This document shows positions 57,150 through 64,000 of a stretch of 64,000 nt of DNA, piece after piece. The notes beneath the pieces were generated by a model, which did not search any database, had not been told where the DNA came from, and was given only the letters and a program-made list of their open reading frames with translations. Made by a program: the position numbers and the translations under genes. Origin of the DNA: Kitasatospora sp. NBC_00315 (GTDB lineage: Bacteria; Actinomycetota; Actinomycetes; Streptomycetales; Streptomycetaceae). Where the stretch lies: the NCBI RefSeq assembly GCF_041435095.1, contig NZ_CP108025.1, positions 4,340,001-4,404,000 of the forward strand, in the 5' to 3' direction. The number at the start of each line of letters is the position of its first letter. Position 1 is the first letter of the stretch.

Positions 57150-57377
57150 ATGGCGCACACGGGCGGCAGGCGCAGGGCGGTGGAGTCCTCGGCGCTGCGG
57201 TCGGTCGGGTACGACGGGCGGGCCCGGGTCCTGGAGATCGAGTTCGTCTCGGGCGCCGTGTACGCGTACACGGGGGTGCCCCGACGGGTGCACGAGGAGC
57301 TGATGGGGGCGCCCAGCCACGGCCGGTGCTTCGGCCGCGTCGTGCGGGGTCGCTACCCCTACCGGCGGATCGGCTGA
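57150..57377 (+). CDS. KTSC-domain protein
   Basis: A 75-residue small domain: ALRSVGYD, LEIEFVSGAVYAYTGVP and RGRYPYRRIG match KTSC, which is found alone or next to RNA-related domains. Function unknown. The first 12 residues are basic. Confidence 0.75.
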   Translation: MAHTGGRRRAVESSALRSVGYDGRARVLEIEFVSGAVYAYTGVPRRVHEELMGAPSHGRCFGRVVRGRYPYRRIG

Positions 57378-57393
57378 GCTGCTCCGACCCGGG

Positions 57394-58317
57394 TCACGGG
57401 CGCCGGGCGGCCCACACGGAGCGCTCGGTACGCACCACGAGGTCGCCGCGGCGCAGGACGCCGTGCGGGCTGTCGGGGTCGAGCAGCCGGTCGAGTGCGG
57501 CGAGGTCGCCGGGTGACAGCTCGTCGGCGACCGTGCCGCGCATGCGTCGCAGGCTCGTCAGGGCGTAGCGGCCCACCGCCTCGGAGCGGGGGTTCTCGAT
57601 GTTGACGTCGAGCGTGCGCTCGGCTTCGACGGTGAATCCGGCGGCGGCGAGCATCGGGCCCCAGTCGGCGCCGCGGTGGGGCAGTTGCTCGGCGTGGTGG
57701 CGGTCACTCACGGCGTGGCAGCGCTCCAGCAGGCCGGGAGCGTCCGCGGGGGCGTCCTCGGGCAGGAAGCGGGGGAAGCCCGCCAGTTCGACGACGGCGA
57801 GGAGGCCGCCGGGTGCGAGGGTGTCGTGGACCTGGCGCAGGGTACGGGCGGGGTCGGCCATGTGGTGCAGGGAGGCGGACGCCCAGACGAGGTCGGGCGT
57901 GCCGAGCTCCGGCCATTCGGTGTCGAGGTCGGCCCGGACGGTCCGGACGCGGTCGGCCACCCCCTGGGCGAGTGCCTTCGCCTGGAGCCGGTCCAGGTGC
58001 GCGGGCGAGGAGTCGACGGCCGTGACGGACGCCTCGGGGAAGAGCCCGAGCAGGGCGAGCGTGCCGGCGCCGGTGCCGGAGCCGAGGTCGACCAGGTGAC
58101 GAGGGGCGCCGTCGACGGGCAGCCACCGAACGATGGAGGCGAGGTGCTCGGCGAGTACCTCCGCGTCCAGATCGAGGATCTCCGCCTGGTCGTGCTCGTG
58201 GTCCTGCTGGTGCTGGTGCTGGTGCTGGTGCTGCTGGTGCTGCTCGTGCGGCTCGTGCGGCCGGTGGGCGGTGGGGTGGGGGCCGTCGTGCGCCGTGTGC
58301 GGCAAGGGGTGGGTCAT
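57394..58317 (-). CDS. SAM-dependent methyltransferase with His-rich N-terminus
   Basis: A 307-residue class I methyltransferase. Motif I LVDLGSGTGAGTL, motif II TAVDSS, and WASASLHHM are typical. The first 45 residues are rich in His, Gln and Glu (HQQHQHQHQHQQDHEHD), which could bind metal; such runs often mark metal-related enzymes, but the catalytic domain is generic. The chosen ATG precedes this run. Substrate unknown. Confidence 0.82.
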   Translation of the reverse strand: MTHPLPHTAHDGPHPTAHRPHEPHEQHQQHQHQHQHQQDHEHDQAEILDLDAEVLAEHLASIVRWLPVDGAPRHLVDLGSGTGAGTLALLGLFPEASVTAVDSSPAHLDRLQAKALAQGVADRVRTVRADLDTEWPELGTPDLVWASASLHHMADPARTLRQVHDTLAPGGLLAVVELAGFPRFLPEDAPADAPGLLERCHAVSDRHHAEQLPHRGADWGPMLAAAGFTVEAERTLDVNIENPRSEAVGRYALTSLRRMRGTVADELSPGDLAALDRLLDPDSPHGVLRRGDLVVRTERSVWAARRP

Positions 58318-58437
58318 GCGCCCCACGCTAGGTGGCCCGGGTGCCGACGGCCCGTCCGCTGTCGCGATGCGCAAGACGATTCCCCGTTCGGCTGCCGGAC
58401 GCGCAAGGGCGTCCCGACGGCCGGGTGCCGGCGCCGG

Positions 58438-59040
58438 TCACCGGGCGGGGCCGGTCGGTGGGGAGCCGTCCTCGCCGCGCTGGTGGCCGCGGCGGGCGTC
58501 GCGGTCGAAGATGCCCAGGATCTCGCACGGTCCCCCGTCGGCGCCGATGGCGTGCGGCAGCATGGTGGGGAACTCGGCGGCCTGGTTGGTCTCGATCCGA
58601 AAGCGCCGGTTGCCCAGCAGCAGGATCGCGGTGCCGGACAGGACGACGAGCCATTCGCGGCCCGGGTGCGCACGCAGGCGCGCGGGATTGTCCGGCGGCG
58701 GGTCCGTCATGCGCTGCCGCACGACGGTCATGCCCGGTTCGGCCCTGATGGGCCAGCGCATCAGCGAATGCGCCGCGTCGATCATCGGGCTGGAGACGAC
58801 GTCGTCCGTGGCCGTTTCGACCAGCTGGTCGAGAGTCGTGTCCAGCGCGCGGGCGAGGGTGACCAGCTGGTCGAGGGCGAGGCGCCGCCGGCCGGTCTCG
58901 ATCCGGCTGAGGGTGGACTGGCTGACCTTGGCGCGGGCGGCCAGTTCCTCCAGCGACCAGCCCTGCGCCACCCTCAGTGCGCGGATCCGTTTGCGCACCA
59001 GGCTGTCCAGCTCGCCATCATCTTGCGTCATGAGCAACAT
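58438..59040 (-). CDS. XRE-cupin transcriptional regulator
   Basis: A 200-residue regulator: HTH (about residues 14-70; WSLEELAARAKVSQSTLSRI) and a C-terminal cupin (about 95-190; HPGREWLVVLSGTAILLLG). It is divergent from the decayed reductase gene, 80 bases apart, so its former target may be lost. The ATG with AAAGG site is chosen over an ATG nine bases downstream. Confidence 0.88.
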   Translation of the reverse strand: MLLMTQDDGELDSLVRKRIRALRVAQGWSLEELAARAKVSQSTLSRIETGRRRLALDQLVTLARALDTTLDQLVETATDDVVSSPMIDAAHSLMRWPIRAEPGMTVVRQRMTDPPPDNPARLRAHPGREWLVVLSGTAILLLGNRRFRIETNQAAEFPTMLPHAIGADGGPCEILGIFDRDARRGHQRGEDGSPPTGPAR

Positions 59041-59121
59041 CGTATGCCTTTGATGCAAGCCGGGCCTACGGTCGACACAGGACCCGCCTTCGGGCCCACT
59101 CGAAGGAAGGGGAGCCCTCCC

Positions 59122-59766
59122 ATGCCGGTGACCGCTACCGAGATGCCCGTGACCGCCACGGAGACCACGCCGGACGAACTGCCGTACGAGACCGTGGACG
59201 CCGTGGTCATCGGCGGTGGCGCCGCCGGCCTGAACGGCGCGCTGATGCTCGCCCGCTCCCGCCGCTCGGTCGTCGTGATCGACGGCGGAACCCCGCGCAA
59301 CGCGCCCGCCGAGGGGGTGCACGGCCTGCTCTGACTGGACGGCACGCCGCCGGCCGAGCTGCTGCGCACGGGACGCGAGGAGGTCCGCCAGGTCGTCGAC
59401 ACCCCGGTGACCGCCGTCGAGGCCACCGGGGACGGCGCCGTCACCGGCGTGCGCCTGGCCGACGGACGGCTGGTGTCCCGCCGCGTCCTCGCGGTCGCGA
59501 CCCGTCTTCAGGCCCGTACCGAGGGTCTGGCGGCGCTGGAGCTGCCGATGCGGGATCTCCCCGGCGGGATGGGCCGCCACTTCGTCACCGGGACGGCCGG
59601 TGCCACCGAGGTTCCCGGCGTCCGGGTGGCCGGCAACGCCACCGACCTGAGCGCCCAGGTGGGTGCCTCCGCGGCGGCCGGCGCCCTGGCGGGCGCCCAC
59701 CTGAACGCCGACCTCGTCACGGCCGACACCGACGCCGCTCTCCGGGCCGCCCGGGCCCGCGCCTGA
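59122..59766 (+). pseudogene. decayed FAD-dependent pyridine nucleotide-disulphide oxidoreductase
   Basis: The start has an AAGGAAGGGGAG site and encodes VVIGGGAAGLNGALMLARS (FAD-binding GxGxxG) and GTPRNAP. An in-frame TGA at 59332-59334 follows GVHGLL, and reading continues in the same frame (LDGTPPAELLRTGREEVRQ), then jumps to the C-terminal FAD part (GVRVAGNATDLSAQV). The CxxC motif and NADPH domain are absent, so about 100 residues are missing relative to a usual 310-320-residue thioredoxin-reductase-like protein. Nonsense mutation plus internal deletion make this a pseudogene. Overlap with functional use of the stop as selenocysteine is not supported. Confidence 0.85.
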
Positions 59767-59790
59767 GAACCCCGCGCTCCGCGGGACGCC

Positions 59791-59910
59791 ATGCCGCTTC
59801 GGGGCGGCGTCCTGTGGATCATCCACAACCACGCCCTGAGCCCGGCGGCGCTCCTGTTGCCGCTCGGCGCCGTCGGTGACCGCTTCGGCCGCAAGCCCGT
59901 GCAGGTCGGT
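59791..59910 (+). pseudogene. fragment of an MFS transporter
   Basis: Reading from 59791, the peptide WIIHNHALSPAALLLPLGAV followed by GDRFGRKPV matches helix 2 and motif A of MFS transporters. Nothing of the remaining 450 residues follows; the frame runs into a short tandem repeat. It lies just after the decayed reductase, so the whole locus has eroded. Confidence 0.55.
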
Positions 59911-59911
59911 T

Positions 59912-59979
59912 CGGCACGCCTTCCGCTCGGGCGCGCCTTCCGCTCGGGCACGCCTACCGCAGGGGCGCGCCTACCGCGG
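59912..59979. repeat. four tandem copies of a 17-bp unit
   Basis: Unit GGGCGCGCCTTCCGCTC with two or three changes per copy, between the MFS fragment and the zinc-ribbon gene. Confidence 0.85.
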
Positions 59980-60033
59980 GGGCGGCGCCCCGTCCTTCGC
60001 CGATGCGGACGGCCGGGCGCCCGGCGCCTGTGC

Positions 60034-60675
60034 TCAGGTGCACCAGAAGATGACCCGCTTGCAGGTCGGGCTGGGGGACGGGGTGGGCGACGGTCCGGTC
60101 GAGGTCGGGGGCGCGGAGGTGGGACGGCCGGTCGGACCGGTGGACGGGGCGCCGGGGCGGCTCCCGGTCGGGCTCGTTCCCGGCGCGGTGGTCGGCGGTG
60201 GCGCGGTCGAGGCCGACGGCGACGCCGTGGTCGCCGAAGGGGAGGCGCTCGGGCTGGGGCGCGCGCTCGGGGTCGCACTCGGCCTGGCCGACGTGGCCGG
60301 ACCGGAGGCCGTGGGAGAGCTGCCCGCCGCACCGGTCGGCGTGGGCCGCGCCGGATCGGAGACGGCGGTGGGCACCGTCGAACCGTCCGCGCCGCCGGTG
60401 GCCAGCACCGCCACCCCGAGCCCCGCGAGCACCAGCACCACGGCCGACACCACCAGCACACCCCTGCGCGGCCTGGGCCGTGCGGCGACCCGCCGCCTGC
60501 CGCGCGGTCCGGCGGGCCCGGCGGGCGGCGGTGGGACGGCCGCCGGGAGCAGTTCCGTCGGGGCCTCGGCCTCCGGGCCGTACGGGGCGGCGGCCGCCAC
60601 CGTGGAGGCCCGTCCGCACCCGGGGCAGGACAGGGCGCCGTTGAGGTGACGTCTACAGGATGCGCAGTAGTCCAT
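60034..60675 (-). CDS. SCO2400-like zinc-ribbon membrane protein
   Basis: A 213-residue protein: MDYCASCRRHLNGALSCPGC gives two CxxC pairs forming a zinc ribbon (residues 4-20), a basic stretch, one membrane helix (GVLVVSAVVLVLAGLGVAVL), a long Ser/Thr/Pro outer segment and a CKRVIFWCT end. It belongs to a streptomycete family with unknown function; outer Thr/Ser-rich parts are often glycosylated (inference). Confidence 0.8.
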   Translation of the reverse strand: MDYCASCRRHLNGALSCPGCGRASTVAAAAPYGPEAEAPTELLPAAVPPPPAGPAGPRGRRRVAARPRPRRGVLVVSAVVLVLAGLGVAVLATGGADGSTVPTAVSDPARPTPTGAAGSSPTASGPATSARPSATPSARPSPSASPSATTASPSASTAPPPTTAPGTSPTGSRPGAPSTGPTGRPTSAPPTSTGPSPTPSPSPTCKRVIFWCT

Positions 60676-60876
60676 GTGATCTTTCCGTACGGGCAGCGAC
60701 GCAGGAGCGCGCGCCGGCCGGGGGCCGCACACTCCGTTGTGTACGCACGCGGAGCCTAAGCAGCCCGCAGGCTCCGGGAACAGCTGTTCGTGTGAGGCTT
60801 CTGGAGAGATCGCATGAACGCGTCAGGTGGACGGACCGTGTCCGTACCGGCTGCTCGGCCCCGCCGGACGCGACGC

Positions 60877-60907
60877 GACCCCCGCTGCCGTCCTCGCAGC
60901 GGGGGTC
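60877..60907. terminator. hairpin in the gap downstream of the HhH-GPD gene
   Basis: Twelve-base perfect arms (60877-60888, 60896-60907) inside a longer imperfect dyad. It is about 170 bases past the stop of the minus-strand HhH-GPD gene. The gap 60676-61077 contains no supported gene. Confidence 0.6.
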
Positions 60908-60946
60908 GGGGCGTCGCGTGGACGGCGCGGCCGGAACGGACCGCGG

Positions 60947-61021
60947 CGGTGGACCCGGCGTCGGTGGACCCGGCGTCGGTGGACCCGGCATCGGTGGACG
61001 TGGCATCGGTGGACGTGGCGC
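60947..61021. repeat. five tandem copies of a 15-bp unit
   Basis: Unit CGGTGGACCCGGCGT, with gradual change of CCC to CGT and G to A. The 15-base length would keep an open frame (VDPAS), but no supported gene covers it. Confidence 0.9.
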
Positions 61022-61077
61022 CGGCCGACGCTGTCGCGACCGGGTGACGGCGGATGCCGCGCCCGCGACAGGGGTGG

Positions 61078-61698
61078 TCAGGACGCTCCGTCCACCGCCG
61101 GTCCGGTCTTCTTCCGGTCGGCGGCCTGCTTGGCCGCCTGTTTGGCGGCCTGCTTGTAGCTGCGGACCTCCGCCAGCGACTCGGGGCCGGTGATGTCGGC
61201 GACCGAGCGGTGGCAGTCCGCCTCGCCGTACGCCCCGGCGGCCTGTCGCCAGCCCTCCGGGGTCACGCCGAACTGCTTGCCCAGCAGCGCGAGGAAGATC
61301 TGCGCCTTCTGCTTGCCGAACCCCGGGAGGTCGTTCAGCCGGGTGAGCAGCTCCTTGCCGGTGCCGACGCCCTGCCAGACGGCGGCGGCATCGCCGCCGT
61401 GGTGCTCCACCAGGTACTGGCAGAGCTGTTGCAGTCGTTTGGCCATCGCCGCCGGGTAGCGGTGCACCGCCGGCTTCTCGGAGAGCAGCGCCGCGAAGGC
61501 CTCCGGGTCGTACGCGGCGATCTCGTGCGCGTCCAGATCGCTCCGGCCCAGGCGTCGCGCGATGGTGTACGGCGCGGAGAACGCCCACTCCATCGGGACC
61601 TGCTGGTCCAGCAGCATGCCGGTGAGGGCGGCCAGCGGGCTGCGGCCGAGCAGCGCGTCGGCCTCCGGCTGCTGGGCGAGCCGAAGTGTGATGTCCAT
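61078..61698 (-). CDS. HhH-GPD base-excision repair DNA glycosylase-like protein
   Basis: A 206-residue protein: PLAALTGMLLDQQVPMEWAF at the N-terminus, HhH motif LPGFGKQKAQIFLALL and a Lys/Ala-rich tail (KQAAKQAAKQAADRKK). It resembles the AlkA/Nth-type family of actinobacteria that lacks the C-terminal iron-sulphur cluster. Which base it removes is unknown. Confidence 0.85.
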   Translation of the reverse strand: MDITLRLAQQPEADALLGRSPLAALTGMLLDQQVPMEWAFSAPYTIARRLGRSDLDAHEIAAYDPEAFAALLSEKPAVHRYPAAMAKRLQQLCQYLVEHHGGDAAAVWQGVGTGKELLTRLNDLPGFGKQKAQIFLALLGKQFGVTPEGWRQAAGAYGEADCHRSVADITGPESLAEVRSYKQAAKQAAKQAADRKKTGPAVDGAS

Positions 61699-61792
61699 GG
61701 ATGGTCCTCGCTTCCGTCCGGCCTCCTCAGTCTGCCGTAACGGGCCGGTACGGGCAGTGCCGACGCCGGTGTCCGTGACGTTCGGCGGCGGC

Positions 61793-61862
61793 GGGGCGGC
61801 GGGGCGGCGGGGCGGCGGGGCGGCGGCGCGGCGGCGCGGGGGTGCGCCGGTGCGCCGGTGCG
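61793..61862. repeat. 8-bp-period GC repeat
   Basis: Four exact copies of GGGGCGGC (61793-61824), then GGCGCGGC and GTGCGCCG variants at the same 8-base spacing, between the HhH-GPD start and the ArsR stop. Confidence 0.85.
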
Positions 61863-61879
61863 AGCGGGGCAGGCGCCGG

Positions 61880-62218
61880 TCAGGGCGCCGCCGGCGACCC
61901 GGCGGCGGCGAGGACGGTGTCGAGAAGTCCGGGGAACCGCCCGTCCAGCTCCTCCTGGCGCAGGCTGGTCAGCCGCCGGTTGCCCTCCTCGCGCTGGTGG
62001 ATCAGGCCGCTCTCGCGCAGCACCCGGAAGTGGTGGCTGAGGGTGGAGGGCGCGACATCCACCGGGAAGGTGCCGCAGGCCCGTTCGGGGTCGCGGTGGA
62101 GGGTCTGCACGATGGTCATCCGGGTCGGGTCGGAGAGTGCGTGCAACACGTCGAAGAGGTCGACGTCGGCGGCCTCGGGGTGGGTCAGCGGGGTGCGGCG
62201 CTGGTGCGAGCGGGGCAT
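61880..62218 (-). CDS. ArsR-family regulator
   Basis: A 112-residue winged helix: DVLHALSDPTRMTIVQTL, a recognition helix in PSTLSHHFRVLRESGLI and a wing EGNRRLTSLR. No Cys metal-binding motif (ELCVCDL) is present, so it probably senses something other than As or Cd. GGAG precedes the ATG. It is divergent from the oxidoreductase gene over 125 bases. Confidence 0.88.
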   Translation of the reverse strand: MPRSHQRRTPLTHPEAADVDLFDVLHALSDPTRMTIVQTLHRDPERACGTFPVDVAPSTLSHHFRVLRESGLIHQREEGNRRLTSLRQEELDGRFPGLLDTVLAAAGSPAAP

Positions 62219-62295
62219 CGGTGCTCCAGGTCGGTCGGGCGTCGGCGGGAGCGAAGGTCTTTCGACGGTCATCGTACATCGTGTGATATGAATTA

Positions 62296-62307
62296 CGTCG
62301 TACGACG
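62296..62307. promoter_or_regulatory. 12-bp perfect palindrome in the ArsR promoter region
   Basis: CGTCGTACGACG, midway between the divergent ArsR and oxidoreductase starts, next to ACATCG/CGAACA imperfect repeats. It is a candidate operator for ArsR. Confidence 0.5.
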
Positions 62308-62343
62308 AACATCGAACAACGTGTCCGAGCAGGGGAGCCAGTG

Positions 62344-63336
62344 ATGCGCGCTTTGGTGATGACCGCTCCGGGTGGAGCCGAGAACTCGGAGATCCGCGAG
62401 ACGCAGGTGCCCCGGCCCGGTCCGGGCGAGGTCGCGATCGACGTCTCGCACGCCGGGCTGAACTTCGTGGACGTGATGGCCCGCCGGGGAGACCCGGGCT
62501 ATGTGTCGGCCTGGCCCTACGTGCCGGGCATCGAGGTCGCGGGCACTGTGCGCGCGCTCGGTCCGGGTGTCGAGGGCCTGGCCGTCGGGCAGCGGGTCGC
62601 CGCCGCCCCGGCCGGTGGTGGGATCGCCGAGATCGCGATCGCACCGGCCGCGCTCACCGTCCCGCTGCCGGACGGCCTGTCCGCCGCGGTGGCCGCCGCC
62701 GCACCCGCCGGGCTGGTCACCGCGTTGCTGCTGCTGGCCGACGCCGGCCGCTTCACGGCGGGTGACAGTGTGCTCGTGCACTCGGCCGGCGGCGGGATCG
62801 GTGCCGCGATCGCACAGCTCGTCCCGGCCCTCGGCGGCGGGCGGCTGATCGGTACCGTCGGACGCCCGGAGAAGGCGGCCGGAGCCGAACGGAGCGGTTA
62901 CGACGTGGCGCTCGCGCGCGGTGAGGGGCTGGCCGACGCGATCCTGGCCGCCAACCACGGCCGGGGCGTGGATCTCGTGCTCGACCCGCTGGGCACCACC
63001 GCGCTCGACGTGGACGTGGAGGTGGCGGCGCCGGGCGGGCGGATCGTGCTGTTCGGCAACGCCTCCGGCACCGCGCCGGCCCCACTGCCGCCGGCCGGCG
63101 TGCTGCTCGGCCGGAACCTCGCCATCGGCGGCTTCAGCCACCGGGGGCTCTCTGCCGCCGCGCCGCACCGGATCGCCGCCGCGCTGCGCCGGATCCTCGG
63201 ACTGCTGGCGGCCGGTGACCTCGACCTGCCGGTCACCGAGGTCGCCGCCCTCGCGGAGGTGCCCGCGGTGCACGACCTGCTGGCGGCCGGCCGGGGCGAG
63301 GGCAAGTACGTGGTGCGGCTCGGCGCCGAGGGTTGA
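62344..63336 (+). CDS. zinc-type medium-chain dehydrogenase/quinone oxidoreductase
   Basis: A 330-residue MDR enzyme. PGPGEVAIDVSHAGLNFVDV at the N-terminus; NADPH site in SVLVHSAGGGIGAAI, then DLVLDPLGTTAL. No catalytic zinc Cys ligands are seen, so it resembles the quinone oxidoreductase (QOR) group. I use the ATG at good distance from GGGGAG rather than the GTG three bases upstream. Divergent ArsR gene probably controls it. Confidence 0.88.
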   Translation: MRALVMTAPGGAENSEIRETQVPRPGPGEVAIDVSHAGLNFVDVMARRGDPGYVSAWPYVPGIEVAGTVRALGPGVEGLAVGQRVAAAPAGGGIAEIAIAPAALTVPLPDGLSAAVAAAAPAGLVTALLLLADAGRFTAGDSVLVHSAGGGIGAAIAQLVPALGGGRLIGTVGRPEKAAGAERSGYDVALARGEGLADAILAANHGRGVDLVLDPLGTTALDVDVEVAAPGGRIVLFGNASGTAPAPLPPAGVLLGRNLAIGGFSHRGLSAAAPHRIAAALRRILGLLAAGDLDLPVTEVAALAEVPAVHDLLAAGRGEGKYVVRLGAEG

Positions 63337-63340
63337 GCGC

Positions 63341-63394
63341 GGGGAGGGGGGTCGGGGGCTGAGCGCGGGGGAGGGGCCGGGGCCGGGGTCGGGG
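63341..63394 (+). other. G-quadruplex-type run in a 320-base gap
   Basis: Eight plus-strand G tracts of 4-6 bases (five of them 63367-63371, 63373-63376, 63379-63382, 63385-63388 and 63391-63394) separated by 1-2 bases in the second half. The gap 63337-63656 holds no gene; it lies between the oxidoreductase stop and the MMPL start. Confidence 0.7.
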
Positions 63395-63656
63395 AGAGGG
63401 AGCACCCACGGGCGCGGTATCCGGCGGCGGCCGCGTACCGCGCCCGCGGTACGCGGGGTGTCTGCGCCCGGGTGACGACATCTCGCCGCCCGGGCGGCAG
63501 GGTTGAGTACACCGGGGAGAGGGCCCGCGGCCACGGCCGAGCGGGCCCTCGGCCAGCGCCGTCCGCCCCGGCCCGACGACACCGCCGGCCCCCGATCGGG
63601 GCGCCGGGTCGTACGTACCGGCCCGCCCGCAGGGCCCGAAACCCATCGGAGAGCGG

Positions 63657-64000
63657 ATGTCCGCGCTTGCCCGCTGGTGCCACCGGCACCGGCTCGTGAC
63701 CGTCTTGCTGTGGCTGGGCCTGTTGGTCGGCCTCGGCGCGGCCTCGGGAGCCGTCGGCACCAAGTACAGCGACAGCATGTCGATGCCCGCCACCGAGTCG
63801 AGCAAGGCCCTGGAGCTGCTGAAGGCGGGCATGCCGGCCGCCGCCGGCGACACCGACACGGTGGTCTGGCACACCACCGGCGGCTCGGTGAACGACGCCG
63901 CGACCAAGGACCGGATGACCAGGGCGCTGGAGCAGATCTCCACCAGCCCCTCGGTCGCCTCGGTGGTCAGCCCGTACACCCCGCAGGGCGCGCTGCAGGT
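63657..64000 (+). CDS. MMPL-family transporter, N-terminal part (cut by window edge)
   Basis: At least 114 residues, running off the end. The start is an ATG with GGAG; residues 8-35 form the first membrane helix (LVTVLLWLGLLVGLGAA), followed by the outer loop with MPATESSKALELL, typical of MMPL proteins that export lipids or drugs. The stop is outside the window. Confidence 0.85.
   Translation, partial: MSALARWCHRHRLVTVLLWLGLLVGLGAASGAVGTKYSDSMSMPATESSKALELLKAGMPAAAGDTDTVVWHTTGGSVNDAATKDRMTRALEQISTSPSVASVVSPYTPQGALQ

Noticed and set aside
59332..59334. In-frame TGA as a selenocysteine codon
   Set aside because: Position after GVHGLL is not a redox-active site of the family, no SECIS-like hairpin is evident just after it, and the middle of the protein is deleted as well.
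60814..61047. Small coding frame with VDPAS repeats
   Set aside because: The frame is mostly tandem repeat and overlaps a terminator-like dyad; no ribosome site or family features.

Overview
The window looks like a chromosomal segment of a streptomycete (Streptomyces or Kitasatospora). G+C is very high with strongly GC-biased third codon positions, GTG starts and ATGA stop-start overlaps are frequent, and family-specific genes occur: a sigN/sigF-like sigma pair next to tadA, a LytR-C gene and upp, an SCO2400-like zinc-ribbon protein, DUF1906, KTSC and Dabb proteins. The sigma pair - Dabb - small membrane protein - tadA - upp order matches what I recall of the S. coelicolor SCO4034-SCO4041 region. 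No rRNA, CRISPR array or complete insertion sequence was seen.

Layout. (1) 1-4.77 kb is visibly less GC-rich accessory DNA. It holds a GntR regulator translationally coupled to a HAD phosphatase, a 135-bp nested inverted repeat, a small Cys protein, a HEPN-like protein and an McrA-like HNH nuclease with a region resembling the sulfur-binding domain. It ends at the 3' part of a tRNA-Ser(UGA) gene, so I read it as the right end of an element integrated at a tRNA gene. (2) 5.0-16.8 kb is core-like: SPFH protein, HAD, amidase, dienelactone hydrolase, FAD oxidase, small secreted protein, PNPOx-like flavoprotein, EamA exporter, DUF1906 protein and acyl-CoA synthetase. (3) 16.9-23.2 kb: a large PAS protein that lacks the kinase histidine, three tRNA genes (Ser-GCU and two identical Arg-ACG), a flavohaemoprotein and a second single-domain globin. 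(4) 23.4-30.6 kb: envelope genes, including a long secreted stalk protein with GEVED/Ig domains, an SPFH protein coupled to an NlpC/P60 hydrolase, and an aldo/keto reductase.

(5) 30.68-40.96 kb is the most interesting part: eight co-directional genes on the minus strand. From upstream to downstream they encode a CE18/Agd3-like secreted deacetylase, a PelF-type glycosyltransferase, a polytopic membrane protein, two SDR sugar-nucleotide epimerases/dehydratases flanking a sugar nucleotidyltransferase, a spherulin-4 (GH135-like) protein and a GH114 endo-alpha-1,4-polygalactosaminidase lipoprotein. This is the enzyme set of fungal galactosaminogalactan and overlaps the bacterial Pel system, but PelD, PelE and a recognisable PelG are not seen. 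I infer a cationic galactosamine-type exopolysaccharide pathway in an actinomycete.

(6) 41.4-49.9 kb: tyrosine phosphatase, sigma factors, tRNA-Ser(CGA), tadA, upp and a LytR-C protein. (7) 50.1-64.0 kb: HerA-like ATPase, a TIM-barrel protein, rhomboid protease, PEBP, WYL regulator with a divergent MFS exporter, a His-rich methyltransferase, an XRE-cupin regulator facing a decayed FAD reductase and an MFS remnant, an HhH-GPD protein, an ArsR regulator with a divergent quinone-oxidoreductase-like gene, and the start of an MMPL transporter cut by the window edge. Several intergenic stretches carry short GC-rich tandem repeats (8, 13, 14, 15 and 17 bp units), and one has a strong G-quadruplex-type run.
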